NCBI RefSeq assembly: GCF_000409775.1
Contig: NZ_KE332391.1
Coordinates: 421,766 to 485,765 of the forward strand
DNA: 64,000 nucleotides
Direction of reading: 5' to 3'
Source of the DNA: Litchfieldella anticariensis FP35 = DSM 16096
GTDB lineage: Bacteria > Pseudomonadota > Gammaproteobacteria > Pseudomonadales > Halomonadaceae
Shown here piece by piece: positions 17,519 through 25,920 of this stretch; the stretch's first letter is position 1; every line of letters begins with the position of its first letter. The notes beneath the pieces were generated by a model, which was given only the letters and a program-made list of their open reading frames with translations, searched no databases and had not been told where the DNA came from. The translations under genes were made by a program, and so were the position numbers.

Positions 17519-19462
17519 ATGAACGACACGAAGACCTTGGATCTGATCTGTCTAGGACGCGTCGCCGTCGACCTCTATTCAGAACAGATCGGCAGCCGAC
17601 TCGAGGACGTCTCGAGCTTCGCCAAGTATCTGGGTGGAAGTTCCGGCAACATGGCCTACGGCACCGCACGCCTGGGGCTGAAATCAGCCATGCTGTCGCG
17701 CGTCGGCAATGAGCAGATGGGTAACTTCGTGCGCGAGGAGCTCGAGCGCGTGGGCGTCGATACCACGGCCCTGCAGACCGACCCGGAACGCCACACCGGG
17801 CTGGTACTGCTGGCGCTCAAGGATCGTGACAGTTTCCCGCTGCTGTTCTATCGCCGTGACTGTGCCGACATGGCCATCGATCATGATTCCATCGACCCGG
17901 ACTTCATCGGCCGTGCGCAGGCGCTGGCCATCACCGGCACGCACCTGTCCACCGAAACCACCGGCAAGGCCTGCCGCAAGGCCCTGGACGCCGCCGCCGA
18001 GCATGGCGTCAAGCGTGTGCTGGATATCGACTACCGTCCGGTATTGTGGGGCCTGACCACGCCCGGTGACGGGGAAACCCGCTTCATCGCCGATGACAAG
18101 GTCACCCGCGACCTGCAAGCCTGGCTCCCCGACTTCGACCTGATCGTCGGTACCGAGGAAGAATTCCATATCGCAGGGGGCAGCACCGACACCCTTGAAT
18201 CCCTGCACGCGGTGCGCAAGATCAGTGATGCCACCCTGGTCTGCAAGCTGGGCCCCCAAGGCTGCGTGGTCTTCGAGGGCGAGATTCCCGCACGCATCGA
18301 GGACGGCATCCTGGTCGAGGGCGTCAAGGTCGAGGTGCTCAACGTGCTGGGCGCCGGCGACGCCTTCATGAGCGGTCTGCTGCGCGGCTGGCTACGCGGC
18401 GAGGACTGGGCCACCAGCGCCAGCTATGCCAATGCCTGCGGTGCATTGGTTGTCTCACGCCACGGCTGTGCCCCGGCCATGCCCACCGAAGAAGAATTGT
18501 TCGACTATCTGGGCCGTCGCGAATCGGTGAAACGCCCCGACAAGGATATCCAGCTCAACCACCTGCACCGGGTCACCACACGGACCCCGGTGGAGTGGCC
18601 GGAGGTCTGTGGCCTGGCCTTCGATCACCGGCGCCAGCTCACCGACATGGCCCGTGAGGTCAAGGCCGACCCCGGTCGGATCCCGACCCTCAAGCGCCTG
18701 CTGGTCGAATCCGCCGAGGAAGGTGCGCGCCGCACCGGACTTGAAAAGCCGGCGATCCTGGTCGATGACGTCTTCGGCCAGGACGCGCTCAACGATGCCA
18801 CCGGCAAGGGCTGGTGGATCGGCCGCCCGGTGGAACTGCCCAGCTCGCGCCCACTGCGCTTCCAGCATGGCGACGACCTGGGGAGCTGTCTGCGTAACTG
18901 GCCCAAGGAGCACATCATCAAGTGCCTGGTGTTCTACCACCCGGATGACCCGGTATCGCTGCGTCTCGATCAGGAGGCTCACCTGCGCCAGCTCTACCAG
19001 GCAGCCTGCAGCAATGGCTTGGAGTTACTGGTCGAGGTGATTCCGCCCAACCATCAGGATGTCGACGATCACACCCTGGCTCGCTCCCTGCAGCGTCTCT
19101 ACAACCTGGGTATCCGCCCTGACTGGTGGAAATTGCCGACCATGTCCGATGCCGCCTGGCGAGAAGTCAGCCAAGTGATCGAGAGCCAGGATCCACATTG
19201 CCGTGGCGTGGTACTGCTGGGACTGGACGCACCCATGGATGACATGAAGAACGGCTTCACTGCTGCCGCGCAGCATGCCCAGTGCAAAGGGTTTACCGTC
19301 GGCCGCACCCTGTTCTCCGCTCCCAGCCGTGCCTGGCTGGCCGGTGATATCGATGATGCTCAACTGGTCGACCAGGTCGCGGGCAATTACGCGGAATTGA
19401 TCGAGGAATGGCAGCGGCTGCGCACCACCGCCCAGCCCCAAGCAGAGGAAATCCTGTCATGA
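17519..19462 (+). CDS. iolC: 5-dehydro-2-deoxygluconokinase fused to DUF2090 aldolase-like domain
   Basis: A 647-residue fusion. Residues 1-330 are a PfkB-family kinase (GGSSGN near 39-44; nucleotide/catalytic motif NVLGAGDAFMSG around 275-287) that phosphorylates 2-deoxy-5-keto-gluconate. Residues about 340-640 are a DUF2090 TIM-barrel, taken to be the phosphate aldolase replacing a separate IolJ and giving malonate semialdehyde plus DHAP. No separate iolJ is seen in the window, consistent with that. It overlaps iolD by ATGA. Confidence 0.93.
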   Translation: MNDTKTLDLICLGRVAVDLYSEQIGSRLEDVSSFAKYLGGSSGNMAYGTARLGLKSAMLSRVGNEQMGNFVREELERVGVDTTALQTDPERHTGLVLLALKDRDSFPLLFYRRDCADMAIDHDSIDPDFIGRAQALAITGTHLSTETTGKACRKALDAAAEHGVKRVLDIDYRPVLWGLTTPGDGETRFIADDKVTRDLQAWLPDFDLIVGTEEEFHIAGGSTDTLESLHAVRKISDATLVCKLGPQGCVVFEGEIPARIEDGILVEGVKVEVLNVLGAGDAFMSGLLRGWLRGEDWATSASYANACGALVVSRHGCAPAMPTEEELFDYLGRRESVKRPDKDIQLNHLHRVTTRTPVEWPEVCGLAFDHRRQLTDMAREVKADPGRIPTLKRLLVESAEEGARRTGLEKPAILVDDVFGQDALNDATGKGWWIGRPVELPSSRPLRFQHGDDLGSCLRNWPKEHIIKCLVFYHPDDPVSLRLDQEAHLRQLYQAACSNGLELLVEVIPPNHQDVDDHTLARSLQRLYNLGIRPDWWKLPTMSDAAWREVSQVIESQDPHCRGVVLLGLDAPMDDMKNGFTAAAQHAQCKGFTVGRTLFSAPSRAWLAGDIDDAQLVDQVAGNYAELIEEWQRLRTTAQPQAEEILS

Positions 19463-21309
19463 ACACCGTTAGACTCACCATGGCACAGGCCGTCATTCGC
19501 TACATGATGGCCCAGAAAGTCGACATCGACGGTGAGCTGAAGCCCATGTTCGCCGGCGTGTGGGCCATCTTCGGCCACGGCAATGTGGCCGGCTTGGGCG
19601 AGGCGCTGTATCACGTCCAGGATGAACTGCCCACCTACCGGGCCCACAACGAACAGGGCATGGCGCATGCCGCCATCGCCTACGCCAAGACATTGAACCG
19701 CCGGCAGATGATGGCCTGCACCGCCTCGGCCGGGCCCGGCTCGACCAACATGGTTACCGCCGCCGCCGTGGCCCATGTCAACCGGCTGCCGGTCCTGTTC
19801 CTGCCGAGTGACACCTTCGCCACCCGCTTGCCGGACCCGGTGCTGCAGCAGGTCGAGAACTTCCACGACCACACCCTGACATCCAACGACTGCTTCAAGC
19901 CGGTCAGCCGCTTCTTCGACCGTATCACTCGGCCCGAACAGTTGCTGACCTCGCTGCCCCAGGCCATGCGCGTGCTGACCGACCCGGTCGAGTGCGGTCC
20001 GGTGACCCTGGCCATGCCGCAGGACGTGCAGACCATGGCCTATGACTTCCCGGGGCACTTCTTCGCCGAAAAGGTGCACCGCCTGCGTCGCCAGTCACCG
20101 GACAAGCAGGAATTGGCCGCCGCCATCGAACTGATCCGTCAGTCCAAAAAGCCGCTGGTCATCGCCGGAGGCGGCGTTCACTACTCGGGCGCTCTGAGCG
20201 AGCTGGACGCGCTGGTCTCCACCTACCATCTGCCGGTGGGCGAAACCCAGGCCGGCAAGGGCGCCCTGCCCTGGGATCATGAGCAGAACATGGGCACCAT
20301 CGGCGTGACCGGTGCCGCCTCCACCAATGCCCTGGCGGCCGAGGCCGACCTGATCATCGCCGTAGGTACCCGCCTGGGCGACTTCGCCTCCGGCTCGCGC
20401 TCCATGATCAATCCGAACGCCCGCCTGCTGTGTCTCAACGTCGCCTCCTTCGATGCCGTCAAGCACAAGGGTCAGCCGCTGGTCGGCGACGCCAGGCTGA
20501 CGCTGTCTGAAGTTCAGTGGGCCTTGGGAGAGTGGCAGCCCGAGGGTGCCTGGATCGAGAAAGCCGCCCAGCTCCGCGCCGAATGGAACAAGACGGTGGA
20601 CATCGCCACCACCGATCGCGGCACCAACCTGCCCACCGATGCCGAAGTCGTCGGCGCCGTGAACCGCGCCGCCGGCGAGAAAGACATCGTGGTGTGTGCC
20701 GCCGGTGGGTTACCGGGCGAGCTGCAGAAGCTGTGGCGCACCCGCAACGACCGCGGCTACCACATGGAGTACGGCTACTCCTGCATGGGCTACGAGCTGG
20801 CTGGCGGCCTGGGCACCAAGATGGCCAAGCCCGACTCCGAAGTCTTCGTCATGGTCGGTGATGGCTCCTACCTGATGCTCAATTCCGAGATCGCCACCTC
20901 GGTGATGTTGGGCTACAAGATCATCGCCGTGGTGCTCGACAACCGGGGTTACGGCTGTATCCATCGCTTACAGCAATTCTGTGGCGGCCCCGGCTTCAAC
21001 AACCTGCTGGACGACTGCCTGACCGTCGAGGGCGGCGCGCCCAAGACCGATTTCGCCGCGCACGCCACTGCCCTCGGTGCACGCGCCGAGAAGGTCAACG
21101 ACATCCAGGAACTGGAAGCGGCACTGGAACGTGCCAAGGCATCGAACGTCAGCTACGTGATCACCCTGGATACCGATCCGCTGCGCGATACCAAGGAAGG
21201 CGGTTCATGGTGGGACGTGGCGGTAGCGGAGGTTTCCGAGCGCTCCGAGGTCGAGGAAGCCCGCAAGCGCTATGAGAGTTATAAGACACGCCAGTTCCAG
21301 AACCTTTAA
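19459..21309 (+). CDS. iolD: 3D-(3,5/4)-trihydroxycyclohexane-1,2-dione acylhydrolase
   Basis: A ThDP-dependent enzyme that opens the inositol ring to 5-deoxy-glucuronate. The 616-residue protein has the N-terminal activating Glu (about Glu65 in AHNEQGMAH), a central domain, and the C-terminal ThDP/Mg motif GDGSYLML (about 467-474) ending in LDNRGYGCIHRLQ. Length is normal for IolD. ATG 19459 overlaps the iolC stop; the longer open frame is rejected. Confidence 0.95.
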   Translation: MNTVRLTMAQAVIRYMMAQKVDIDGELKPMFAGVWAIFGHGNVAGLGEALYHVQDELPTYRAHNEQGMAHAAIAYAKTLNRRQMMACTASAGPGSTNMVTAAAVAHVNRLPVLFLPSDTFATRLPDPVLQQVENFHDHTLTSNDCFKPVSRFFDRITRPEQLLTSLPQAMRVLTDPVECGPVTLAMPQDVQTMAYDFPGHFFAEKVHRLRRQSPDKQELAAAIELIRQSKKPLVIAGGGVHYSGALSELDALVSTYHLPVGETQAGKGALPWDHEQNMGTIGVTGAASTNALAAEADLIIAVGTRLGDFASGSRSMINPNARLLCLNVASFDAVKHKGQPLVGDARLTLSEVQWALGEWQPEGAWIEKAAQLRAEWNKTVDIATTDRGTNLPTDAEVVGAVNRAAGEKDIVVCAAGGLPGELQKLWRTRNDRGYHMEYGYSCMGYELAGGLGTKMAKPDSEVFVMVGDGSYLMLNSEIATSVMLGYKIIAVVLDNRGYGCIHRLQQFCGGPGFNNLLDDCLTVEGGAPKTDFAAHATALGARAEKVNDIQELEAALERAKASNVSYVITLDTDPLRDTKEGGSWWDVAVAEVSERSEVEEARKRYESYKTRQFQNL

Positions 21310-21328
21310 CCACTATCACGACCGACTT

Positions 21329-21473
21329 GGGAAACACTGAATAAATCGGCGAGCGGGATGAAGCACAAGGCGCCCGCAGCGCAGACACCGGAGCCTATGC
21401 GGTACTAGGTGAGGATGTCGAGCAGCGCGCAACGCAGTGATTCGCCCGCGCAGACATTTATGCAGTCTTTCCC
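21329..21473. repeat. 145-bp MITE-like palindromic element between iolD and iolE
   Basis: Bounded by 18-bp inverted repeats differing at 2 positions: left GGGAAACACTGAATAAAT (21329-21346), right its inverse (21456-21473). The interior has further GC-rich stems and no open frame with a start signal. It occupies nearly the whole gap between co-oriented iolD and iolE, and the iolE ribosome site follows directly. No clear target duplication is visible. Confidence 0.65.
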
Positions 21474-21487
21474 TACAGGAGTTCGCC

Positions 21488-22387
21488 ATGACCGTAAGAC
21501 TGGGAATCAACCCGCTGACCTGGACCAATGACGACCTGCCCAGCCTGGGCGGCGAGACTCCACTCGAGGTCTGCCTGGCGGAAGGCCGCGAGGCCGGTTT
21601 CAGCGGCTTCGAACTGGGCCACAAGTTCCCGCGCACTCCGGAGGCTCTCTCCGAAGTGCTGGGCAAGCACGACCTGTCACTGGTCTCCGGCTGGTACTCC
21701 AGCAATCTGCTGGAGCGTAGCCCCGAGGAGGAGATCGAGGCGGTCAAGGATCACCTGAACCTGCTCAAGCAGTGTGGCGCCAAGGCCATGGTGTTCTGTG
21801 AGGTCACCCACTGCGTACACGGCGACCAGTCGCACCCGCTGTCTCAGCGCCCGCACTTGAGCGATGCCGAGTGGCAGCGTCTGACCGAAGGGCTCAACAT
21901 CGTCGGCGACTACCTCAAGGAGCAAGGCGTGCACATGGCTTACCACCACCACCTGGGCACCGTGGTGGAGAGCCAGGCCGACGTCGAGCGCCTGATGGAC
22001 AATACCCGCGACTCAGTGGGCCTGCTGCTCGACTTCGGCCACCTGGTGGGCGCCGGTGGTGACCCGCTGGCCATCGCCAAGCGCTACTCCTCACGCATCA
22101 AGCACGTGCACTGCAAGGACATTCGCTTCCCAGTGCTGGATGAGCTGCGCAACCGCGACAAGAGCTTCCTCAACGGTGTGCTCGATGGGGTATTCACCGT
22201 ACCCGGTGACGGCAACATCGATTTCCTGCCCGCTCTGAAGCACCTGAGTGAACAGGGCTACCAGGGCTGGCTGGTGGTGGAAGCCGAGCAGGACCCGAAA
22301 GTCGCGCATCCGCTGACCTATGCCCGCCTGGGGTGTCGCAACCTCAGATCGCTGGCCGAACAAGCAGGGTTCACCGTCGAGAAATGA
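21488..22387 (+). CDS. iolE: Myo-inosose-2 dehydratase
   Basis: Dehydrates 2-keto-myo-inositol to the trihydroxycyclohexane-dione used by IolD. The 299-residue TIM barrel begins RLGINPLTWTNDDLPSLGG, characteristic of IolE. It carries metal-site residues in MAYHHHLGT, LLLDFGHLVGAG and HVHCKDIR, and ends with WLVVEAEQDP. AGGAGT 8 bases before ATG 21488 fixes the start; the frame open to 21437 is not used. Confidence 0.95.
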   Translation: MTVRLGINPLTWTNDDLPSLGGETPLEVCLAEGREAGFSGFELGHKFPRTPEALSEVLGKHDLSLVSGWYSSNLLERSPEEEIEAVKDHLNLLKQCGAKAMVFCEVTHCVHGDQSHPLSQRPHLSDAEWQRLTEGLNIVGDYLKEQGVHMAYHHHLGTVVESQADVERLMDNTRDSVGLLLDFGHLVGAGGDPLAIAKRYSSRIKHVHCKDIRFPVLDELRNRDKSFLNGVLDGVFTVPGDGNIDFLPALKHLSEQGYQGWLVVEAEQDPKVAHPLTYARLGCRNLRSLAEQAGFTVEK

Positions 22388-22441
22388 CACGCCCTGATCA
22401 CAGGCCCCCAATCTCTAACCGGAAGCCCCGAAGGTTATTTC

Positions 22442-23944
22442 ATGAACCAGATTCATCATTATCTCAATGGCAGCATCGTCGAGGGCCGCAGCGAACGCTT
22501 CGCTCCGGTCTACAATCCCGCCACCGGCGAGCAGAGCGCTCAAGTGGCCCTGGCTACCGCTGATGAAACCCGCGAAGCGGTACGCATTGCCGACGAGGCC
22601 TTCGCCTCGTGGTCCAAGGTCACGCCACTCAAGCGCGCGCGCATCCTGTTCAAGTTCAAGGAACTGGTGGAGGCCAATGCCGACGAGATCGCTCGACTGA
22701 TCTCCAGCGAGCATGGCAAGGTGTTTTCCGATGCCAAGGGCGAACTGACCCGTGGCCTGGAAGTCGTCGAATTCGCCTGCGGCATCCCGCACCTGCAGAA
22801 GGGCGAGCACTCGCTGAACGTGGGTACCGGCGTCGACAGCTACTCGCTGATGCAACCGCTGGGTGTGTGTGCCGGTATCTCGCCGTTCAACTTCCCGGCC
22901 ATGGTGCCGATGTGGATGTTCCCCATCGCCCTGGCCTGCGGCAATACCTTCGTCATGAAGCCCTCGGAGAAGGATCCGTCCACGCCGATGCGCCTGGCCG
23001 AACTGCTCAAGGAAGCCGGCCTGCCCGATGGCGTGTTCAACGTGGTCAACGGCGACAAGGAGTCCGTCGACGTGCTGCTCACCGACGAGCGCGTCCAGGC
23101 GGTGAGCTTCGTCGGCTCCACCCCGATCGCCGAATACATCTATTCCACCGCTTCTGCGCATGGCAAGCGTGTCCAGGCTCTGGGCGGCGCCAAGAACCAC
23201 ATGGTGGTCATGCCCGATGCCGACCTCGACCAGGCCGTTGGCGCCCTGATGGGTGCCGCCTACGGTTCGGCCGGCGAGCGCTGCATGGCCATTTCCGTGG
23301 CCATACCGGTTGGCCAGGAAACCGCCGAGCGCCTGCGCGAGAAGCTCGTCGCCGAGCTTGCCAAGCTGCGCGTCGGCCCGGGGATCGTCGACGGCCCCGA
23401 CAACGACATGGGCCCGCTAGTCACCAGGGAGCACCTGGAAAAGGTCAAGGGCTACATCGCTACCGGCGTCGAGGAAGGCGCGGAATTGGTGGTCGACGGT
23501 CGAGAAGCGGTGATCGAAGGTGCGAGCAATGGCTACTTCGTCGGCGGCTCGCTGTTCGACCACGTCAAGCCGGGGATGCGCATCCACAGCGAGGAGATCT
23601 TCGGCCCGGTGCTGGCCATCGCCCGCGCCGACAGCTATGACGAAGCGGTCAAGATGATCAACGACCACGAGTACGGCAACGGCACCGCCATCTTCACCCG
23701 TGACGGCGACGCCGCCCGCCAGTTCTGCGAGCAGATCCAGGTGGGCATGGTGGGGGTCAACGTGCCGATCCCGGTGCCCATGGCCTTCCACAGCTTCGGC
23801 GGCTGGAAGCGCTCACTGTTCGGTCCGCTGCACATGCACGGTCCCGATGGCGTGCGCTTCTACACCCGCATGAAGACCATCACCCAGCGCTGGCCGAGCG
23901 GTATTCGTGCTGAGACCAATCACTTCACCATGCCGACGCATTAA
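22442..23944 (+). CDS. iolA: (Methyl)malonate-semialdehyde dehydrogenase (CoA-acylating)
   Basis: Last step of inositol catabolism: malonate semialdehyde plus CoA and NAD to acetyl-CoA and CO2. The 500-residue aldehyde dehydrogenase has the MmsA/IolA signatures NFPAMVPMWMFPIALACGN, KPSEKDPSTPM and the catalytic cysteine in SAGERCMAIS (about Cys281). It follows iolE by 54 bases and is probably co-transcribed. A palindromic repeat element begins just after its stop. Confidence 0.95.
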   Translation: MNQIHHYLNGSIVEGRSERFAPVYNPATGEQSAQVALATADETREAVRIADEAFASWSKVTPLKRARILFKFKELVEANADEIARLISSEHGKVFSDAKGELTRGLEVVEFACGIPHLQKGEHSLNVGTGVDSYSLMQPLGVCAGISPFNFPAMVPMWMFPIALACGNTFVMKPSEKDPSTPMRLAELLKEAGLPDGVFNVVNGDKESVDVLLTDERVQAVSFVGSTPIAEYIYSTASAHGKRVQALGGAKNHMVVMPDADLDQAVGALMGAAYGSAGERCMAISVAIPVGQETAERLREKLVAELAKLRVGPGIVDGPDNDMGPLVTREHLEKVKGYIATGVEEGAELVVDGREAVIEGASNGYFVGGSLFDHVKPGMRIHSEEIFGPVLAIARADSYDEAVKMINDHEYGNGTAIFTRDGDAARQFCEQIQVGMVGVNVPIPVPMAFHSFGGWKRSLFGPLHMHGPDGVRFYTRMKTITQRWPSGIRAETNHFTMPTH

Positions 23945-23946
23945 CC

Positions 23947-24074
23947 CTTCAAAACTGCTGCGCTCGACATCTCGGGCGCTGGCGGTGCGCGGAATCCTCA
24001 TGTACACCTTCCGTACACTCCGGTTCCTGTGCTCCGGCAGCGCCCGACCTGTCTTCGCTCGCGACGTTTTGAAG
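23947..24074. repeat. 128-bp imperfect inverted-repeat element after iolA
   Basis: Arms start with the perfect 9-bp repeat CTTCAAAAC (23947-23955) / GTTTTGAAG (24066-24074). Inner matches continue, including TCGGGCGCTG against its inverse near 24038-24048 and GGAATCCTCATGTACAC against a degenerate inverse. The RNA would fold into one long hairpin. It sits between iolA and the tautomerase gene, whose ribosome site follows. Confidence 0.65.
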
Positions 24075-24113
24075 CAGTACTTTTGGCCATATTCAACGAA
24101 CAGGGAGGACGCC

Positions 24114-24494
24114 ATGCCTCTAGTTACTATCACCCTACCCGATCACCGCCCGATACTTTGGCGCAAGAAAGTCGCCGACATCGTCAATGCCGCAGTGATC
24201 GAGACCCTCGATTTTCCCGACGACGACCGTTACCAGATCATCCAGGCACTTCCTGTCGAACAGATGGAACTACAGAAACGCCATTGTGATGCGGTGATAC
24301 TGCAACTGACTATGCGTGCCGGGCGTTCCGCCGAAGCCAAGCAAGCTTTCTATCGCCGGGTAGTCGACGACCTGGCCCATCAAGCTGATATCAAGCCGGC
24401 CAATGTGATGATCGTGATTACCGAGAATAGCGATGCCGATTGGTCGTTCAGCCACGGCGAGGCGCAGTTTCTCACTACCCAACTGGCTTGTTGA
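24114..24494 (+). CDS. Tautomerase superfamily protein
   Basis: A 126-residue member of the 4-oxalocrotonate tautomerase-like superfamily (Tautomerase_2 type). After Met removal the N terminus is Pro (MPLVTITLPD), the catalytic base of this superfamily. GGGAGGA before ATG 24114 sets the start. It is the last gene of the iolC-iolD-iolE-iolA series, so it may act on a keto/enol intermediate of inositol breakdown; that link is positional only. It converges on the LacI-type regulator. Confidence 0.8.
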   Translation: MPLVTITLPDHRPILWRKKVADIVNAAVIETLDFPDDDRYQIIQALPVEQMELQKRHCDAVILQLTMRAGRSAEAKQAFYRRVVDDLAHQADIKPANVMIVITENSDADWSFSHGEAQFLTTQLAC

Positions 24495-24630
24495 GCCGCA
24501 AGAATCCAGCACACTTTTCTCTCGTTACCTCTTTGATGACCTCGCGATGGCACAAGCGTGGGAGTCAAGGCGATCATCATGAGAAAACAAAAAGTCAGCG
24601 AGCGGTTCCTAATCGGTACCCGTGGCGTTT

Positions 24631-25653
24631 TCAATGCGTCCTGCGATGGGAGTCACGGATTATCAATTCTCCCGGCACCAGGTGGCGACGTGGTGCCGCA
24701 TCCCTGAGACTTATCCGTCGAACCGCCTCGCTGACCAACTGCTCCAAAGGCTGCCGGTAGGTCGTCAATGCATAGCTCGGCGACGCCGCTTCCTCGATGT
24801 CGTCGAAGCCGACGATTCCCATGCTTCCCACCTCTCCCCGCTTGTGCAGCGCATCCAGGGCGCCGATGGCGAGAATGTCATTCTCGCAGAACAACGCCTC
24901 GACCCTTTCGGCCGGCACCATGGTTTCCAGATAGCGCTCCAGGGTGCGATAGCCACATGCGCGCTGGTAATGCCCCCCTTCCAGGATCTCTTCGACAGCC
25001 AGACCATGCTCGGCCAGTCCATCTCGAAACCCTTCCAGCCGCCTGAGCTGGGTGGACTCGCTGATCAGCCCCGTCATGTAACCAATCCTCCGATATCCCT
25101 GCTCGATCAACAAGGCTGCTATCTCACGACCTGCACGATAGCCATCCGTAGAGACGACCTGGATATTGGGGTCCATGCAATTACGGTAGAGAACGATGAG
25201 AGGGATGTGGCGAATTTGTTGCGCCAATTCCACCAGTTCGTCCCTCAACACGGTGCCGAGAAAGATCAGACCGTCCACCTGGAACTGGTCGGCCAACGAG
25301 ATGGCCGCACCATGATCGTTTTCCGAGCTGATGTTCAGCAGCATGGAAAGATAGCCTCTGCTTTGCAGCTGCGAGGTGGTGGCATTGATCAGTGCGAGCA
25401 AATTGGGGTTGTCCATCTCGTCTACCACCAGGCCCACGATATGGGTCTGACGCTTGGTCAGTCCACGAGCCAACAGGTTGGGCCGGTAGCCAAGTTCCGC
25501 AGCGGCCTTGAGCACGCGCTCTCGTGCCCGGGGAGAGACCGAAGCGCCCTCGGTGAAGGTCCTGGAAACGGTCCACTTGGACACCCCGGCCTTGGCCGCC
25601 ACATCACTGGCCGTAACTTTCTGGTTCGCCTGGGGCTTGGAATTTTTGTTCAC
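24631..25653 (-). CDS. LacI family transcriptional regulator
   Basis: A 340-residue LacI/GalR protein. The N-terminal helix-turn-helix and hinge are VTASDVAAKAGVSKWTVSRTF and LGYRPNLLARGL, followed by a periplasmic-binding-type effector domain ending with GIVGFDDIEEA. The GTG start at 25653 is chosen: AAGGAA lies 6 bases upstream and the domain then begins at the normal distance; the frame open to 25851 has no support. Three matching palindromes in the divergent region indicate it represses itself and the oxidoreductase/isomerase pair at 25921-28082. The effector is unknown. Confidence 0.9.
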   Translation of the reverse strand: MNKNSKPQANQKVTASDVAAKAGVSKWTVSRTFTEGASVSPRARERVLKAAAELGYRPNLLARGLTKRQTHIVGLVVDEMDNPNLLALINATTSQLQSRGYLSMLLNISSENDHGAAISLADQFQVDGLIFLGTVLRDELVELAQQIRHIPLIVLYRNCMDPNIQVVSTDGYRAGREIAALLIEQGYRRIGYMTGLISESTQLRRLEGFRDGLAEHGLAVEEILEGGHYQRACGYRTLERYLETMVPAERVEALFCENDILAIGALDALHKRGEVGSMGIVGFDDIEEAASPSYALTTYRQPLEQLVSEAVRRISLRDAAPRRHLVPGELIIRDSHRRTH

Positions 25654-25694
25654 AACATTTCCTTGACAGAACGTTTTTACCCATTCTACGCTTT

Positions 25695-25710
25695 TTGCAA
25701 CCGGGTGCAA
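25695..25710. promoter_or_regulatory. LacI-type operator O1
   Basis: TTGCAACCGGGTGCAA, a near-perfect 16-bp palindrome with central CG as in LacI-family sites, 42 bases before the regulator start. Confidence 0.8.
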
Positions 25711-25783
25711 TCTGATAGCACATAAACCTGCTTCCGGTGGGGCGAAAGGCGCAACACGGCTTGCGCACTTTTTTCGGCCATCA

Positions 25784-25799
25784 TTGCAACCGAGTGCAA
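25784..25799. promoter_or_regulatory. LacI-type operator O2
   Basis: TTGCAACCGAGTGCAA, 89 bases from O1 and 84 from O3, so the three could be bridged by looping. Confidence 0.78.
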
Positions 25800-25867
25800 A
25801 TAGGCGGCAAATGCCCCCTTCGGAGAATCGAGAGCTGCAGCAGGCCTGCAATTTTTTTGGCCACCAA

Positions 25868-25883
25868 TTGCAACCGGGTGCAA
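25868..25883. promoter_or_regulatory. LacI-type operator O3
   Basis: TTGCAACCGGGTGCAA, identical to O1, 37 bases before the start of the oxidoreductase gene, where it would block transcription or elongation. Confidence 0.8.
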
Positions 25884-25920
25884 ATCACTCGAACCACAAC
25901 AACCGACAAGGAATCACGAC

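Noticed and set aside
18625-18982. Minus-strand frames inside iolC suggesting a separate gene at the kinase/DUF2090 junction
   Set aside because: The plus-strand frame is continuous through both domains, so the fusion is genuine and the minus frames are shadows.
24622-25725. 367-residue plus-strand frame opposite the LacI regulator
   Set aside because: The minus strand encodes a full LacI protein with helix-turn-helix and matching operators; the plus frame is a shadow.
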